Part shown: piece after piece, positions 1 to 10,843 of the stretch
Position numbering within the stretch: position 1 is the stretch's first letter
How the letters are laid out: the number at the start of each line of letters is the position of its first letter
NCBI GenBank assembly: GCA_903872035.1
Contig: CAIQIZ010000002.1
Location: 1-48,934 of the forward strand
Direction of reading: 5' to 3'
Origin: an uncultured bacterium
GTDB lineage: Bacteria; Patescibacteriota; Minisyncoccia; Phycocordibacterales; PALSA-1337
Length of the DNA: 48,934 nt
Program-made: the position numbers and the translations under genes
Notes under the pieces: generated by a model
What the model was told of the DNA's origin: nothing
The model's input: only the letters and a program-made list of their open reading frames with translations
The model's database searches: none

Positions 1-7
1 AAGTACA

Positions 8-3000
8 TTGTATCAACCGACAGCGACTTTGGCTTTGAAGTTTCAGGTCAACAATGAGACGGCGCTGAACATTGATTACTTAAAACGCATCGGTGTTGGT
101 ACGACTTCCCCTAGATCATTATTGGATGTTGTCGGTACTCGTGGGTCACAAACCGATTTATTTAATGTTTCGTCCACTACCGCCACTGATGTGGTCTCCA
201 GCCTGTTCAGGATTCAAGCCAACGGCAACGTCGGCATCGGGACGACGAGTCCAGGGGCATTATTGGATGTATATACTGAAGTCACGGGCGCAACCTCAAC
301 ATTACGATTGAGTAGAGGTAGTTTAAGCGGTTCGGGAGATGCAATCGGCGCTTTGCAATTTTATGAATCGAAGTACGGTGGAGGGGTCGAGGCGCAAATT
401 TCCGGTTATAGAGGAAATTCACAACTTTATGGAGGACTGACCTTCTGGACGAGTAACAATAATAATTTGCTTGAGCGAATGAGAATAGATAATCTAGGCA
501 ACGTCGGCATCGGGACGACGAGTCCAGCAATGAAATTGGATGTTGTTGGCGCTGGAAGATTTACCGAAGGGACACTTCGTTCCTCGGCAATGCTATCAAC
601 TGGTACAATCGGGGGTGTCGGCGGAGTACTATATTTGGCAAATGATGTTGGTTCAACATTGGGTGCTACGAGATTTATAACTACTTATTCTGGAGCTGGA
701 ACGATAGGTTATTCTAATCTCGCAATTCAAAGGTCAACAAACTCTATAGCTTACGGAGGTGACCCGTCAACCTTGACTTATGTTACATCTATGACAATAG
801 ATGGTAGCACCGGCAACGTCGGCATCGGGACGACGACGCCGAGATACAAAACAGAAGTAGTTGGTGGTTCTGCTACTCCATTCGGTGTGACCTCTAACAA
901 TACAAATACTGCATATTTGGATATCAATACTCTAAATTCTACGACTTATAGTAAAACTCTTTCTTTGGGTGTGGAAAATGGGAACGCCACACCTTATGGA
1001 TTTATCCAGACATCTGGAGGTTCATTCTTTAATTTGGTCTTGAACCGTTATGGAGGCAACGTCGGGATTGGGACGATGGCTCCGGCTCAAAAACTCGATA
1101 TGGTTGCTGGTGGGGCGTATGGGTATAACGGACAAATTTTGGCACAAGCAAGCACAACGCTTTTTAACTACTTCTTTGGTAACAGTGGTAATTTGACTGC
1201 CACAGGTGATACTAATACTGCTGTAGGTAACACCAGTCTTCATAGTCTTGGTGCCGGAGGAAAAAATGTTGCTATAGGTGGAGGAACTCTTTATTCGGGA
1301 GTGACGAACGGATATGATACCGCCGTCGGATACACTGCAGGTTATTATCACACGGGCGGTTTTGATACGGCTATTGGCGCAAGTTCACTATTCCACAATA
1401 CGACAAGCGGAAATAATACGGCCGTAGGCTATCAGTCAGGTTACACTCTTCTTTCTGGCGCGAACAATACCTTTATCGGTTATGGCGCTGATGTTACTTC
1501 TGCCGCCTCCACAACTTTGACTAATTCAACCGCTATTGGTTACAACTCTATTGTCGGCTGTTCCAATTGTCTAGTCTTGGGCGGCACGGGGGCGAATGCG
1601 GTCAACGTCGGGATCGGGACAACTTCGCCGTGGGCGGCATTATCTATTCAGGAGACTGTCGGCGGTTCCACTCCATTATTCATAGTTGCTAGCTCGACGG
1701 CTGGAACCGGAACGACGACGGCTATGTTCATCGATTCATATGGAAGGGTAGGTGTTGGCACCACTACTTTGGCTGCCCCGTTCACTGTTACTGGTTCGGG
1801 CACAGGCATCGTTCAGACCGGTCAATGGGTTGGAGGCAATAATTACGCCGGTTATTATATGAACGGCGATTTTGCGACTGTAGCCAACAATTTCAACTTC
1901 TTGAGCAGCCCGACTGATAAGAATCTTTATATCAACAGACCGTCAGCCGCGGATATCATCTTTAGGGAAGCAAACGGGGCGACGCCGAATATGATATTGA
2001 AGGCAACAACAGGTAATGTTGGTATCGGGACGACGAGTCCGTTAGATCAGTTACATGTCTTTAAAACTGCTTCTGATCACACCATGGCAGTTGATTCTGC
2101 TGGCCAATATACGACAATCGATTTTATGCACAGTGGTGTGCAGAAAGGACAGATGTACTATGATAATAGTAATTCATTTTTTGCCTTCGCCGCTGCCAAT
2201 TCAATACCTTTCTATATAAACCCTGCGGGAGCGAATGGAAATGTTATTTTAGCTACAGGTGGCGGTAACGTCGGCATCGGCACCACCACTCCCGGATCAA
2301 TGTTGAGCGTCGCTGGAAATGGAAATATCATTCCGCCTGTTACGGTGACCGGGGCACAGAGTCCAATATCATTGAACGGCACGTATTATTACGCCGGAAT
2401 TTACAATGGACAATATTACTACACCGGTTCGAATGGAGGTTTCATCTGGTGGCTGCCTATAGGATATTGGATCGTTTCTCCGGTTCTAGGAATGCAGGTA
2501 AATGATTTCTATCAAGGAGGCATCGGAAACGGTCAAGCACCTTTGACTGCCGGTTGGACGCCACAGATTGGTGCGACTGGAACTTTGACGACCGCCGCCA
2601 GTACTGCAGCCGTGGCGGTCAGCGGTAACGGGTATCTCTCCGGTTCGTTGGGAATAGGCGGAGGGTTGACGATCTTTGGTGCGAGCAACTTTATCGCGGC
2701 GACTACGACTTACAATACCAGCACCAATATCTTCAATGTCACCACCGCCAGTTCGACTAACTCCATATTATCTATCTTGGGAAATGGAAATGTCGGTATC
2801 GGCACCAGTACTCCTACCGCGTATCTAGACGTAAATGGCAACGCGCTCTTCGGTCAAAATATTACTCAGGCAACCGCAACTCCTGAGAACGTCTCATTGG
2901 GAGGTTCATATGGAAATAACACTCCGGGCAGCGCCGCTAATACCAAACTTAGCCTTTTCAATGATGGTGCAGGGAATATTTACGGTCTCGGCGTCTCATC

Positions 3001-6000
3001 AGGTCTCATGGAATTCCGCACGCCGGCGAATGCTTCCTTCGGCTTCTTCCCGAACAACTCCACGACTCAGGCGCTCAGCATCAATTCTGGCGGCAACGTG
3101 GGCATCGGCTCGACCACACCCTGGGGTCAACTATCGGCATCCAGCACTTCAGCGTTTCCGACTTTCGCCGTTCAACAGAACAGCACTGGTCCGGCCGCGA
3201 CTTTCCTAGGAGGAAATGTGGGGATCGGGATGGTTAGCCCAGTGTCAAAGGTTGAAGTCACTACCAATGACTCAGGCAAGTTCCTTCAGTTGGATTATCT
3301 GGGTAGTCCGCTGAACTATAATCTGAATGTTGTTGATGCTGTCACTGCGAACAATGTCGCTTGGAATTTTACTCAAAGGAATAATGGGACGGATTACAAT
3401 GTGTTGAGTTTTAATGGTGGAAAAGTCGGCATCGGGACAACTACGCCAGATGCCGCGTTGACTGTTACTTCACCAGCGTCCGTATATACATCTGAGGTGG
3501 GAAACCTAAAAATCAATGTCAACGCCAATCCTCGGCAAATGCTTTACATGGGTTACGACACGAACCTTGGAACATATGGGTCAGGATATATTCAAGCAGA
3601 ACAGAAGGGAGCAACATGGACGCCTTTGTTACTCAACCCGAACGGTGGAAATGTCGGCATCGGAACCACAACTCCTGGAGCGACTCTAGATGTGAATGGC
3701 AGCTTACGTGTCGGTTCAGAACAAACATTGATTCTAAATAGGACGATTCCAACGACCGTCGACAATACGGTTGATATCGGTAATTTTGCAACAACACATG
3801 CTCACACTGTACACATGTCGATTGTTGTTAGCGACGGCGGTTTCTCCGTTTCAAAAGTTTATGATATTGCTTCAGGATATGATCAGACCGGGGGTGCTTG
3901 GAAAATCGTTCAGCCAATTTCAGATTCCGGTGTATATAGCGGAAACAATTTCCAGCTTGAAGCCAATCAAAGTTTATACATTTTATCTTTCAGAATAAGG
4001 AGAACGGTAGGTGCGCAGCCTGGTACTGCATATGTGACGATGAATTATGACAGCACATTGAATGGTGTCTTTACAGCTTCTTCAGCAACTGCGAGCGGTG
4101 TTGCGGCAGTCACGACATTCTATCCGAGCACTGTTCTAACTCAGGTTGGGGGAAATGTCGGGATCGGGACGACGAGTCCGACGGCGAAGTTGCACATTGC
4201 AGGTACCGGACAAAATACTCCAGCTTTGACAGAGGCTGGGTCGAGAGACAATCTGTTGTTTTTGGATCAAAGCGCGAACTTAACTACTGGATCTGGAGGA
4301 GGCGCTCTATTCGGTGCCAACGGACAGCGCTTTGCCGCGATAAAAGGATATTGGTGGGACAGCACTGGAAATTCCGTCGGTGATCTGGCTTTTTCTACTC
4401 GCAGAGCTGTTGGCGATTCTGCACTGACGGAAGCGATGAGAATAATGTATACCGGCTACGTCGGCATCGGCACGACCACTCCAGACAATATGTTGACTAT
4501 TGCAAAGGATCAAAACCAGTCGACCTCTATGGATTTGAGAAATCCCAATGCCGGCTCAAGTGCAGCTACTAATTACTTTGCATACAACAGTTCTTATGTG
4601 GCCGGCTTCGGTTTGTCTGGCACCAACTTCAGTGGTTACGGATCGCAACTTGGGAACATGGCCAATATCTACTCGAACGCTCCGAATGGTTTGAACCTTA
4701 TGGCCGATAACGCTACTGGCTTTATCGATTTTGCTACAGGCGGTCCTACAGAACGTATGCGTATCGCCACCAGCGGTAGCGTCTATATCGGCACATCGAC
4801 TACATATACCGGCACATATAAGTTCTTTGTCGAAAACAGCACCAATGGCGTGGCTGGATTCATGAACGATGGAGCGTTGGGAGCTGGAGGTGGAGCCGGC
4901 ATGCAAGGTTTGATCAACGCTTTGCCAACTGCCGGTGGACAACGCCTAGGATTCCTGACTTTCGGTACCATGACGACCGCGGTCAAGAACACCGCATCTG
5001 TTGAAGGATATGCATCGGACGTGTTTACTCCGACGTCTATGCCGACATATCTGACCTTTAGTACAACGCCAGCAAACTCCACGGCTCGCGCAGAAGTCAT
5101 GAGGATCGATCAGAACGGAAATGTTGGTATCGGCACAACTTCACCATCTAATACTTTGACCGTTAATGGCACCGGACAATTTACTGGACACATGGCTATT
5201 GGTAATTATGGAATAGTAGACACATATACAGGAATTGCCGGTGACCCAGTCAATCAGCAAGCACGCCGTAATCTTCCATCCACTCTGTTATTAAACGACT
5301 ATCGTTCAGGAGATTTATCTACAGCATTTGCTCAAGAGAATTTGTCTGTAATGGGAAGTTATAAACATACTGGCACTGCCTCTACCTCGATTTACGGCAT
5401 AGACTCATCACCATATATCAATTCTGATTCCACGGGGCCGTTCAACGGTCTTGAGGCCGTTGATGGATATTCTACGAATTTTGGCTCTGGGCCAATTAGT
5501 TATATGATGGGAGGTGATTTTGGAACAACAAATTATGGAACAGGCCGGATAAATTACTTGGCTGGTCTCGGCAGTTGGTCGACGAACAAAGGGGCGGCAA
5601 TTGTTGACGCGAATATCGGTTTTGAAGCAGGAGTTGCAAACGAGCATGGCACAGTCGCAAATAGCTATGGAGTGATGATAGACAGCGCAACTAACACTTT
5701 GGGTGGAACCACTCAAAATAACTATGGTCTGTATGTTAATGATCAATCAGGTTCGGGAGCTGCTAATACCTATAATATCTATTCTGCTGGAACCGGTGTG
5801 AATTATTTTGGTGGCAACGTCGGCATCGGGACGTCGACACCGTCAAGCATATTGCATGTGAGAAAAGATCTTGATTCTGATGTTGCTCTTACGGTTGAAA
5901 ATCAAAGCACTGGAGTTCATCATGACGTGCAGCTTGTATTGAAAGACGCTGTTAATACTCTTTCCTTGGTTACCCAAAGCACTAGTTTGGTTCAGGATTT

Positions 6001-9000
6001 TATCGGAAGCAGTCTTATACATAGTGGTGTAGGACCTCTCAACATCAAGGCCGCCGTAGCCAATCAACCTCTTAGGCTATATGCTGGCGGTCAAGATTCT
6101 ACCTCGCTGCGCATGACTATCGACGGTACGGATGGTCACGTCATGATCGGCACAACCACGAATCTGAACAGCGATTCGTTGACTGTCTGGGGAAATACTA
6201 CTGGTGGCAATCATTACACCCGCATGGCTTTGAATAATCCTACCGCTGGAAGCGGAACGAGTTTCCGTTACTATAACGGATCTCTCATTGGCGCTGCTAT
6301 AGCTTACAATAACGATACTAGTCAGTTCCAGATCGATGGTTTGTCACCGAGTTCGTTTACGACATTTGGCACGGCGGGAGTCGAGAGGATGAGGATCACC
6401 AACGCCGGTGATGTCACTATGCAGAATAGTTTAATGATCGGCGGGACCAATGTCTCGGCCAGTAACAATTCCATAGCCTTTGGTCATACGACCGATAATA
6501 ATAGTAATATCACTGCCAGTGGTAACGGAAGTATGGCAATGGGATACGGAGCTTCTTTTTCGGGTGCCGGCCAAATCGCTGCCACGGGTACAGGTGCATT
6601 TGCCGGAGGATATACTACCGGAGGAGCAGGGACGATGATTGTTTCCTCGATAAATTCTGGAGGTGGCGGGTCATTGGCTTTTGGTGAAGCGGTCAACTGG
6701 GGACATATTTTATCTTATGGTGCAGGTTCAGTCGCTCTCGGTTATTCCGCGGTTTTGGGTGACATAACTTCATCTGGCATCGGATCATTTGCCTTCGGTG
6801 AAGGTATGATGCATCCCATAACTTCCTCTGGAAATGGTTCATTTGCAGGCGGAGATTCATTTAATGGAGCAATAACAGCCACAGGAGATTCATCATTCGC
6901 CTACGGTCAGAACATTAATGCCACAGCACAACTAGCCACCGCCTTTGGTTCCGGTTACACCAACTCTACAGCTAATAGCTTTAATGTTGGTTATGGCGCA
7001 ACACCGACCATAGCGATAGATGCAAGTTCAGTTGGTGTGAATGGAACCCTCAATGCCTTTGGTGCGTCGAGATTCACTACTCTCCCTAATTTTGGTCCGG
7101 CCTCTAATAACGTCCAGGTAGGAATGTGGAATCCGCTCTGGACCGCTATAGGTGCCGGCAAGTCTCTCTATGACGATGAGGATTTCGCTGTTGGATATAA
7201 CGGTGTCAATGTCTACAACAATTCCGGAGGCAATGGAGTCGTCATTAACAGGGTTGCTTCCTCGACAGCGCCAAATACTTCAGGTTATGTTTTGCAGATT
7301 GTTGATAACGGTAACTCAACTTCACCCGGGTACGGCGGATTCTATTTGCCGATATTCGCGCGTGCCAATACCACTTTTGTGGAGAGATTCAAAGCTTGGC
7401 TTCCGGTCGGTTATACATTTGTCCTGGCAGAAAATCCGCAAGGATCTGATAGTACGTCATATTGGTTGACGCCGGTGGCTGGTACAGGCAAGTGGGAAGA
7501 ATACATCAGAGTCTCTCATGCCGGTAGCACGGGTACTTTCTCCTCTGGCGGACACGTTTGGGTTTCGAGCGCGGCCAGCAACGTCTTTAGTTGGTACTTG
7601 GCCAGCGCAAATATCTATGAGGTCGAAAACGGAGTGGTTACGACGAACACTCTGGGAACGGCTGGTCAAGTTCCGTATTACGGCGCAGCCGGAAGGTCGC
7701 TCACAGCTACATCATCGTTGTTTATTGCTAGCACTAGTAATGTTGGTATCGGAACAGTTGCGCCTCGTGGAGCCTTGGAGACCGCGGCCGGAGCACAGGG
7801 AACGACCAATGGTAATGCAACATTCACTGGTGGCGGAGCAGGGTGGGTCGGTTGGTATGGAAATACCTGGTCGAACGTGATCGGTCAGGGCGCGGGCGAG
7901 GCAGCTTATCATGGTGGCGACGCAGGAGGAATATTCAACGGCGGCGCTGGAACTTATGTGTCTGGTGGTGGCGCAGGACTTTATGCCGCGGGCGGAAATG
8001 GTGGAGCGTATGGCCGAGGCGGAACAGGACTCTTCGTCAAAGGAGGTATTGATGGTGTGAATTATGGAAGCGGAGTTGCCCCGGCCCTCGTAGTTCCAGA
8101 TAATGGTGGCAACGTCGGCATCGGTACAAACTCTCCTGGAAATAAGTTGACTGTTATGAAGTCAGTCAACGATACTATTCCTGCGTTAGGTAGCAATGGT
8201 GGTAGCTTTGGAATATTCAAATCGGACTCAGGGAACCAGCTAGGAAATTACGGAATGATCTTTGGTGTATTAGGTACTGGCGATGTCTTTCAACAGGTTC
8301 AGCGTGTAGACTCTAACGCGACTGCTTACAATCTATTATTGCAGCCGAATGGTGGTAATGTCGGTATCGGGACCACTTCTCCTTATGCCAAACTTTCGGT
8401 GGTCGGTTTGACGGTCGCTGATAACTTCAATGCCTTGAACTCATCCGCAACCTCAACATTCTCCGGCGGATTCGTAGCCAACGGTTTGAGCATCCTCGAC
8501 AACGCTCAATTGGGGAATATGACCTTCGATGCTGATGCTGGTACGGTCTCTTGGATGGACATGCCATTCCTATCAGCTGCCAACAACACTGTGGAAAGTT
8601 ACAGCGCTCAATTGAATGGAAATCAGGCTCTGACTATCTGGGGACAGGAAGACGGAGCGGGCAATCTGAAGAACTTGCGCAGTCTCTTCGGTACCACCAC
8701 TACTGCTATCCTTTCTTCATCCAACATACCTTTCGGTTCAGTCATCATTGGTAACGGAGCGCTCTGTGTGCAAAATAGCGGAGCGGCTAACAACTGTGCC
8801 ACTGCGGGTAGAACGGCCGGCACGATATATGCTCAAGCGGCTTCCGTTACTGCCCTCGACTTGGCCGAACAATATCCGACCACTGACACTACTTTGATGC
8901 CTGGCGAATTGCTCATGGCTGATCCGGCCAATCCGATCTATGTCTCCAGATACAATGCCAATCCTTCTTCAGTTTCAACGACTGGTACCACTTCGGTGAT

Positions 9001-10690
9001 GTCAGCCTCAGGTACCGCTTCGTTGGTTTCAGCATCTGGTACTGATCCGCTGGCTTCAACGACGGGTACTACCCAGGTTGCTTCAGTGTCAGGTACTTCT
9101 CCAGTCACTTCAACCGTCGCACCAGTGATCATAGGTGTTGTCTCTACTGCTCCAGGTCTCGTCCTTGGCGGATTCAACGGAAATGTCGAGAAGGCTGCCA
9201 AGAATGTTCCAGTAGCTTTGACAGGTCGCGTTCCAGTCCTAGTCAACCTCGAAGGCGGACCGATCGCCGTCGGTGATCGCTTGGCTCCGTCATCTATTCC
9301 GGGTGTCGCGACAAAGGCTACGAAGACTGGATACACAGTCGGTACTGCTTTGGAGTCGGTGACTTCGCTTGATGGTGCAAGCTCCGTGGCGGTCACAGCC
9401 TTCATCGACAGAGTCTACTATGTTGCGCCGGTCATCTCTGTGGTGATCAGCACGACTACGGTCTCGACTACGACTATCGATGAACAGATCGCTGCAATAA
9501 ACACGCAAATCACTTCTATCGGTACTCAAGTATCGAGCTTGGCGTCTACTACTATGGATTTGGCCTCAACAACCTCAGGATTCACTTCAGTCGCAACGGT
9601 CTTGGCTTCGACAACAAATGATCTACAGTCGCAGACCGCTGGCATCAACATGCAGATCACTGCTATCAATTTGAAGCTTGCCAATCTGGCTTCTACTACA
9701 TCTAATTCTGCCTCGACAACTTCAGGAGCTGGCTTTAGCGGAGGTTCAACTTCCGGTTCGACTATTTCCAGCACAGCGTCGACCACAGCCGATCAACAAT
9801 TCGCATCTATCAATTCTCAAATCACCTTGATCAACTCTCATGTTTCAAGCTTGGCTTCGACTTCAGCTGATCTGGCCTCGACCACAGCTTATCTAGCCGA
9901 CGCTATCGATGCGTTATCTGCGACCTCGAGCACCTTCTTTGCCAGCACGTCACAAGCTCTAGCTTCTTCTACGCCATTCATTCAGGCTATCGCCAATGCT
10001 GTGCAAAATCTGATCGCCGTGGCAGGGAATTGGGTCGTCAACCGATTGACTGCGCATATCGCCTACATCGATCGTGTCGAAGCCAAGGTAGCAGCTATCT
10101 CTGAAGGTTTGGAAATGACCGATCAAGCCACAGGATCGATCTACTGCGTGGCTATAAGGAATGGTAATTGGGACAGAGTACTTGGTCCTTGCGGCACGGC
10201 TTCGTCAACTGCAGTTGTGGCTTCATCGACAAGCGCTACCAATACTGCGGCCGTTATAAATACGGCGTCTGTTGCAAACACCGTTATTCCGAATCTCATC
10301 GTAACCGATACATCAGCTCTGTCTTCAGCCACAAGTTCGACCGTAAGCGGAGCGTCGGTTTCGACAACATCCTCAACCTCGCCTTCAACTGGCGCTGCTC
10401 CTGCAACCAATCCTACGGCAGCGGTCACGGCCAGTTCAAGTCCGAGCATGACCACGACTGTTTCTGGCGTAAGCACGACTATTCCAACCACTACTATCAC
10501 TGATCCAGCTGCCAATACTGTGTCGAGCAATCCAGTAGTTTCCCCAGCTTTAGCGCCTTCTTCAGCGCCTGCATCTGCTCCGGATCCGGTAGTGGCCCCT
10601 GTGGCAGAGCCTGCAGCTCCAGCGGCTGCTCCTGCAGCGCCGGCACCAGCCCCAGTTGATACAAGTGCCGCTGCGCCAGTTGCACCATAG
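8..10690 (+). CDS. Giant repetitive fibre/tail-like surface protein, 5'-partial (frame open at window start)
   Basis: Open frame of at least 3560 aa; the called start is a TTG at position 8, so the gene probably begins upstream. About 23 'G-N-V-G-I-G-T-T-S/T-P' type repeats; two YadA/Hep_Hag-like blocks (NTAVGYQSGYTLLSGANNTFIGYG; SIAFGHTTDN...GSMAMGYGASF); C-terminal 'LAEQYPTTD..PGELL...VALTGRVPVLVNLEGGPIAVGDRLAPSSIPGVA' domain; LASTT coiled-coil-like repeats; P/A/S/T-rich tail. Confidence 0.85.
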   Translation: MYQPTATLALKFQVNNETALNIDYLKRIGVGTTSPRSLLDVVGTRGSQTDLFNVSSTTATDVVSSLFRIQANGNVGIGTTSPGALLDVYTEVTGATSTLRLSRGSLSGSGDAIGALQFYESKYGGGVEAQISGYRGNSQLYGGLTFWTSNNNNLLERMRIDNLGNVGIGTTSPAMKLDVVGAGRFTEGTLRSSAMLSTGTIGGVGGVLYLANDVGSTLGATRFITTYSGAGTIGYSNLAIQRSTNSIAYGGDPSTLTYVTSMTIDGSTGNVGIGTTTPRYKTEVVGGSATPFGVTSNNTNTAYLDINTLNSTTYSKTLSLGVENGNATPYGFIQTSGGSFFNLVLNRYGGNVGIGTMAPAQKLDMVAGGAYGYNGQILAQASTTLFNYFFGNSGNLTATGDTNTAVGNTSLHSLGAGGKNVAIGGGTLYSGVTNGYDTAVGYTAGYYHTGGFDTAIGASSLFHNTTSGNNTAVGYQSGYTLLSGANNTFIGYGADVTSAASTTLTNSTAIGYNSIVGCSNCLVLGGTGANAVNVGIGTTSPWAALSIQETVGGSTPLFIVASSTAGTGTTTAMFIDSYGRVGVGTTTLAAPFTVTGSGTGIVQTGQWVGGNNYAGYYMNGDFATVANNFNFLSSPTDKNLYINRPSAADIIFREANGATPNMILKATTGNVGIGTTSPLDQLHVFKTASDHTMAVDSAGQYTTIDFMHSGVQKGQMYYDNSNSFFAFAAANSIPFYINPAGANGNVILATGGGNVGIGTTTPGSMLSVAGNGNIIPPVTVTGAQSPISLNGTYYYAGIYNGQYYYTGSNGGFIWWLPIGYWIVSPVLGMQVNDFYQGGIGNGQAPLTAGWTPQIGATGTLTTAASTAAVAVSGNGYLSGSLGIGGGLTIFGASNFIAATTTYNTSTNIFNVTTASSTNSILSILGNGNVGIGTSTPTAYLDVNGNALFGQNITQATATPENVSLGGSYGNNTPGSAANTKLSLFNDGAGNIYGLGVSSGLMEFRTPANASFGFFPNNSTTQALSINSGGNVGIGSTTPWGQLSASSTSAFPTFAVQQNSTGPAATFLGGNVGIGMVSPVSKVEVTTNDSGKFLQLDYLGSPLNYNLNVVDAVTANNVAWNFTQRNNGTDYNVLSFNGGKVGIGTTTPDAALTVTSPASVYTSEVGNLKINVNANPRQMLYMGYDTNLGTYGSGYIQAEQKGATWTPLLLNPNGGNVGIGTTTPGATLDVNGSLRVGSEQTLILNRTIPTTVDNTVDIGNFATTHAHTVHMSIVVSDGGFSVSKVYDIASGYDQTGGAWKIVQPISDSGVYSGNNFQLEANQSLYILSFRIRRTVGAQPGTAYVTMNYDSTLNGVFTASSATASGVAAVTTFYPSTVLTQVGGNVGIGTTSPTAKLHIAGTGQNTPALTEAGSRDNLLFLDQSANLTTGSGGGALFGANGQRFAAIKGYWWDSTGNSVGDLAFSTRRAVGDSALTEAMRIMYTGYVGIGTTTPDNMLTIAKDQNQSTSMDLRNPNAGSSAATNYFAYNSSYVAGFGLSGTNFSGYGSQLGNMANIYSNAPNGLNLMADNATGFIDFATGGPTERMRIATSGSVYIGTSTTYTGTYKFFVENSTNGVAGFMNDGALGAGGGAGMQGLINALPTAGGQRLGFLTFGTMTTAVKNTASVEGYASDVFTPTSMPTYLTFSTTPANSTARAEVMRIDQNGNVGIGTTSPSNTLTVNGTGQFTGHMAIGNYGIVDTYTGIAGDPVNQQARRNLPSTLLLNDYRSGDLSTAFAQENLSVMGSYKHTGTASTSIYGIDSSPYINSDSTGPFNGLEAVDGYSTNFGSGPISYMMGGDFGTTNYGTGRINYLAGLGSWSTNKGAAIVDANIGFEAGVANEHGTVANSYGVMIDSATNTLGGTTQNNYGLYVNDQSGSGAANTYNIYSAGTGVNYFGGNVGIGTSTPSSILHVRKDLDSDVALTVENQSTGVHHDVQLVLKDAVNTLSLVTQSTSLVQDFIGSSLIHSGVGPLNIKAAVANQPLRLYAGGQDSTSLRMTIDGTDGHVMIGTTTNLNSDSLTVWGNTTGGNHYTRMALNNPTAGSGTSFRYYNGSLIGAAIAYNNDTSQFQIDGLSPSSFTTFGTAGVERMRITNAGDVTMQNSLMIGGTNVSASNNSIAFGHTTDNNSNITASGNGSMAMGYGASFSGAGQIAATGTGAFAGGYTTGGAGTMIVSSINSGGGGSLAFGEAVNWGHILSYGAGSVALGYSAVLGDITSSGIGSFAFGEGMMHPITSSGNGSFAGGDSFNGAITATGDSSFAYGQNINATAQLATAFGSGYTNSTANSFNVGYGATPTIAIDASSVGVNGTLNAFGASRFTTLPNFGPASNNVQVGMWNPLWTAIGAGKSLYDDEDFAVGYNGVNVYNNSGGNGVVINRVASSTAPNTSGYVLQIVDNGNSTSPGYGGFYLPIFARANTTFVERFKAWLPVGYTFVLAENPQGSDSTSYWLTPVAGTGKWEEYIRVSHAGSTGTFSSGGHVWVSSAASNVFSWYLASANIYEVENGVVTTNTLGTAGQVPYYGAAGRSLTATSSLFIASTSNVGIGTVAPRGALETAAGAQGTTNGNATFTGGGAGWVGWYGNTWSNVIGQGAGEAAYHGGDAGGIFNGGAGTYVSGGGAGLYAAGGNGGAYGRGGTGLFVKGGIDGVNYGSGVAPALVVPDNGGNVGIGTNSPGNKLTVMKSVNDTIPALGSNGGSFGIFKSDSGNQLGNYGMIFGVLGTGDVFQQVQRVDSNATAYNLLLQPNGGNVGIGTTSPYAKLSVVGLTVADNFNALNSSATSTFSGGFVANGLSILDNAQLGNMTFDADAGTVSWMDMPFLSAANNTVESYSAQLNGNQALTIWGQEDGAGNLKNLRSLFGTTTTAILSSSNIPFGSVIIGNGALCVQNSGAANNCATAGRTAGTIYAQAASVTALDLAEQYPTTDTTLMPGELLMADPANPIYVSRYNANPSSVSTTGTTSVMSASGTASLVSASGTDPLASTTGTTQVASVSGTSPVTSTVAPVIIGVVSTAPGLVLGGFNGNVEKAAKNVPVALTGRVPVLVNLEGGPIAVGDRLAPSSIPGVATKATKTGYTVGTALESVTSLDGASSVAVTAFIDRVYYVAPVISVVISTTTVSTTTIDEQIAAINTQITSIGTQVSSLASTTMDLASTTSGFTSVATVLASTTNDLQSQTAGINMQITAINLKLANLASTTSNSASTTSGAGFSGGSTSGSTISSTASTTADQQFASINSQITLINSHVSSLASTSADLASTTAYLADAIDALSATSSTFFASTSQALASSTPFIQAIANAVQNLIAVAGNWVVNRLTAHIAYIDRVEAKVAAISEGLEMTDQATGSIYCVAIRNGNWDRVLGPCGTASSTAVVASSTSATNTAAVINTASVANTVIPNLIVTDTSALSSATSSTVSGASVSTTSSTSPSTGAAPATNPTAAVTASSSPSMTTTVSGVSTTIPTTTITDPAANTVSSNPVVSPALAPSSAPASAPDPVVAPVAEPAAPAAAPAAPAPAPVDTSAAAPVAP
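8975..9109 (+). repeat. 27-bp (9-aa) tandem repeat, 5 copies, in-frame within the giant ORF
   Basis: Units STTGTTSVM / SASGTASLV / SASGTDPLA / STTGTTQVA / SVSGTSPVT, each 27 nt and starting with tca. Confidence 0.85.
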
Positions 10691-10843
10691 AGAAAAGAAA
10701 TTAGAAATTTCAAATTAGAAATTAAAAATCGGATGAATAACAATTGTATTTACAAAGATGGGGGATTATACTTAGCACTGGCACTGGGAAGATGCCGGAG
10801 TCATAATAATGGATTCGTAATAATATCAGAACAAGGGATTCTG

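Noticed and set aside
4556-5746. Cluster of antisense ORFs under the giant gene
   Set aside because: Shadow ORFs of a repetitive coding sequence with no family resemblance.
224-8380. Regular repeats resembling a CRISPR array (about 30-nt GGCAACGTCGGCATCGGGACGACGAGTCC)
   Set aside because: Spacing is irregular (hundreds of bp), repeats are in-frame and code for GNVGIGTTSP; protein repeat, not CRISPR.
10141-10743. 200-aa minus-strand ORF rich in Ala/Val/Glu
   Set aside because: Antisense of the repetitive P/A/S/T-rich tail of the giant ORF; low-complexity artefact.
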